From assembly GCA_036675505.1 (NCBI GenBank), contig JAKFEW010000126.1, positions 1-5,222 of the forward strand: a stretch of 5,222 nucleotides of DNA, read 5' to 3'. Each line of letters opens with the position of its first letter. Positions within the stretch are counted from its first letter, which is position 1. The translations under genes were made by a program, and so were the position numbers. The DNA is from JAKFEW01 sp036675505 (lineage in GTDB: Bacteria > Cyanobacteriota > Sericytochromatia > S15B-MN24 > JAQBPE01). The notes below the pieces were generated by a model. It saw only the letters and a list, made by a program, of their open reading frames with translations, did not search any database and had not been told where the DNA came from. Shown here one piece after another: positions 5,066-5,222 of this stretch.

Positions 5066-5222
5066 ATGGGCATCGGGCGCAAGCGGGCCACGCGCCGCCC
5101 GCAGGGCCGCACCGCGCGGGCGCTGCTCTGGGCGGCCATGATCGGCGGGCTGCTGGTGAGCCTGCTCGGCGGCTGCCCGCCCGCGGGCGGCGCGGGCGGC
5201 GCGGCGGGACGCGCCGGCGGCA
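5066..5222 (+). CDS. Probable lipoprotein, N-terminal 52 residues (3' partial)
   Basis: Open from the ATG at 5066 to the window edge without a stop. GGAGG lies at 5056-5060, five bases before the ATG. The N-terminus is strongly basic (GRKRATRRPQGRTAR, residues 4-18), followed by a hydrophobic core (ALLWAAMIGGLLVSLLGG, 19-36) and Cys37. LGGC is an acceptable signal-peptidase II lipobox, so the mature protein would begin at a lipidated Cys37. A flexible Pro/Gly/Ala linker follows (PPAGGAGGAAGRAGG, 38-52). ThrArgArg at 9-11 faintly recalls a twin-arginine signal, but Pro-Gln follows instead of hydrophobic residues, so Sec export is more likely. The functional domain lies outside the window and cannot be named. 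The gene has its own candidate promoter and begins 74 bp after rtcA. Confidence 0.75.
   Translation, partial: MGIGRKRATRRPQGRTARALLWAAMIGGLLVSLLGGCPPAGGAGGAAGRAGG

Overview
The window looks like bacterial chromosome with very GC-rich coding DNA (third positions almost always G or C) and one lower-GC intergenic island. No phage, transposon, CRISPR, tRNA or rRNA sequence is visible. A lipoprotein-type signal at the right edge points to a bacterium with processed lipoproteins. The mix of Ig-like surface proteins with Ala/Pro/Thr linkers, a small EF-hand protein, a YkwD-type CAP protein and RtcA fits several high-GC lineages, such as Sericytochromatia-like relatives of cyanobacteria, Myxococcota or Planctomycetota. 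That placement is a guess from gene style only.

Layout, left to right. (1) 1-1503, plus strand: 3' part of a large modular surface protein, open at the left edge, with a low-complexity linker, a carboxypeptidase-regulatory-like beta domain and two Ig-like (SbsA/Big_5-type) regions. (2) 1543-2427, minus strand: a ten-helix EamA/DMT-family transporter, convergent with gene 1. (3) 2501-2920, minus strand: a 139-residue three-loop EF-hand protein, separated from the transporter by a convincing intrinsic-terminator hairpin. (4) 2921-3232: a 312-bp divergent intergenic region, about 47% GC over 3001-3180, whose right end can fold into an RNA leader masking the Shine-Dalgarno (SD) sequence of the next gene. 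(5) 3233-3892, plus strand: a CAP/SCP-domain protein whose true start is set by a perfect SD. (6) 3942-4991, plus strand: RNA 3'-terminal phosphate cyclase, rtcA, preceded by a GC-rich palindrome that overlaps its SD. (7) 5066-5222, plus strand: the first 52 codons of a lipoprotein gene running off the right edge, with a promoter, an operator-like palindrome and a leader hairpin in front of it.

The genes do not form an obvious pathway. CAP and rtcA may be cotranscribed (49-bp gap), but rtcA lacks its usual partners rtcB and rtcR here. I do not see a new multi-gene system. The most distinctive signal is regulatory: all three plus-strand starts visible in the window (3233, 3942, 5066) have an inverted repeat that covers or abuts the ribosome binding site.
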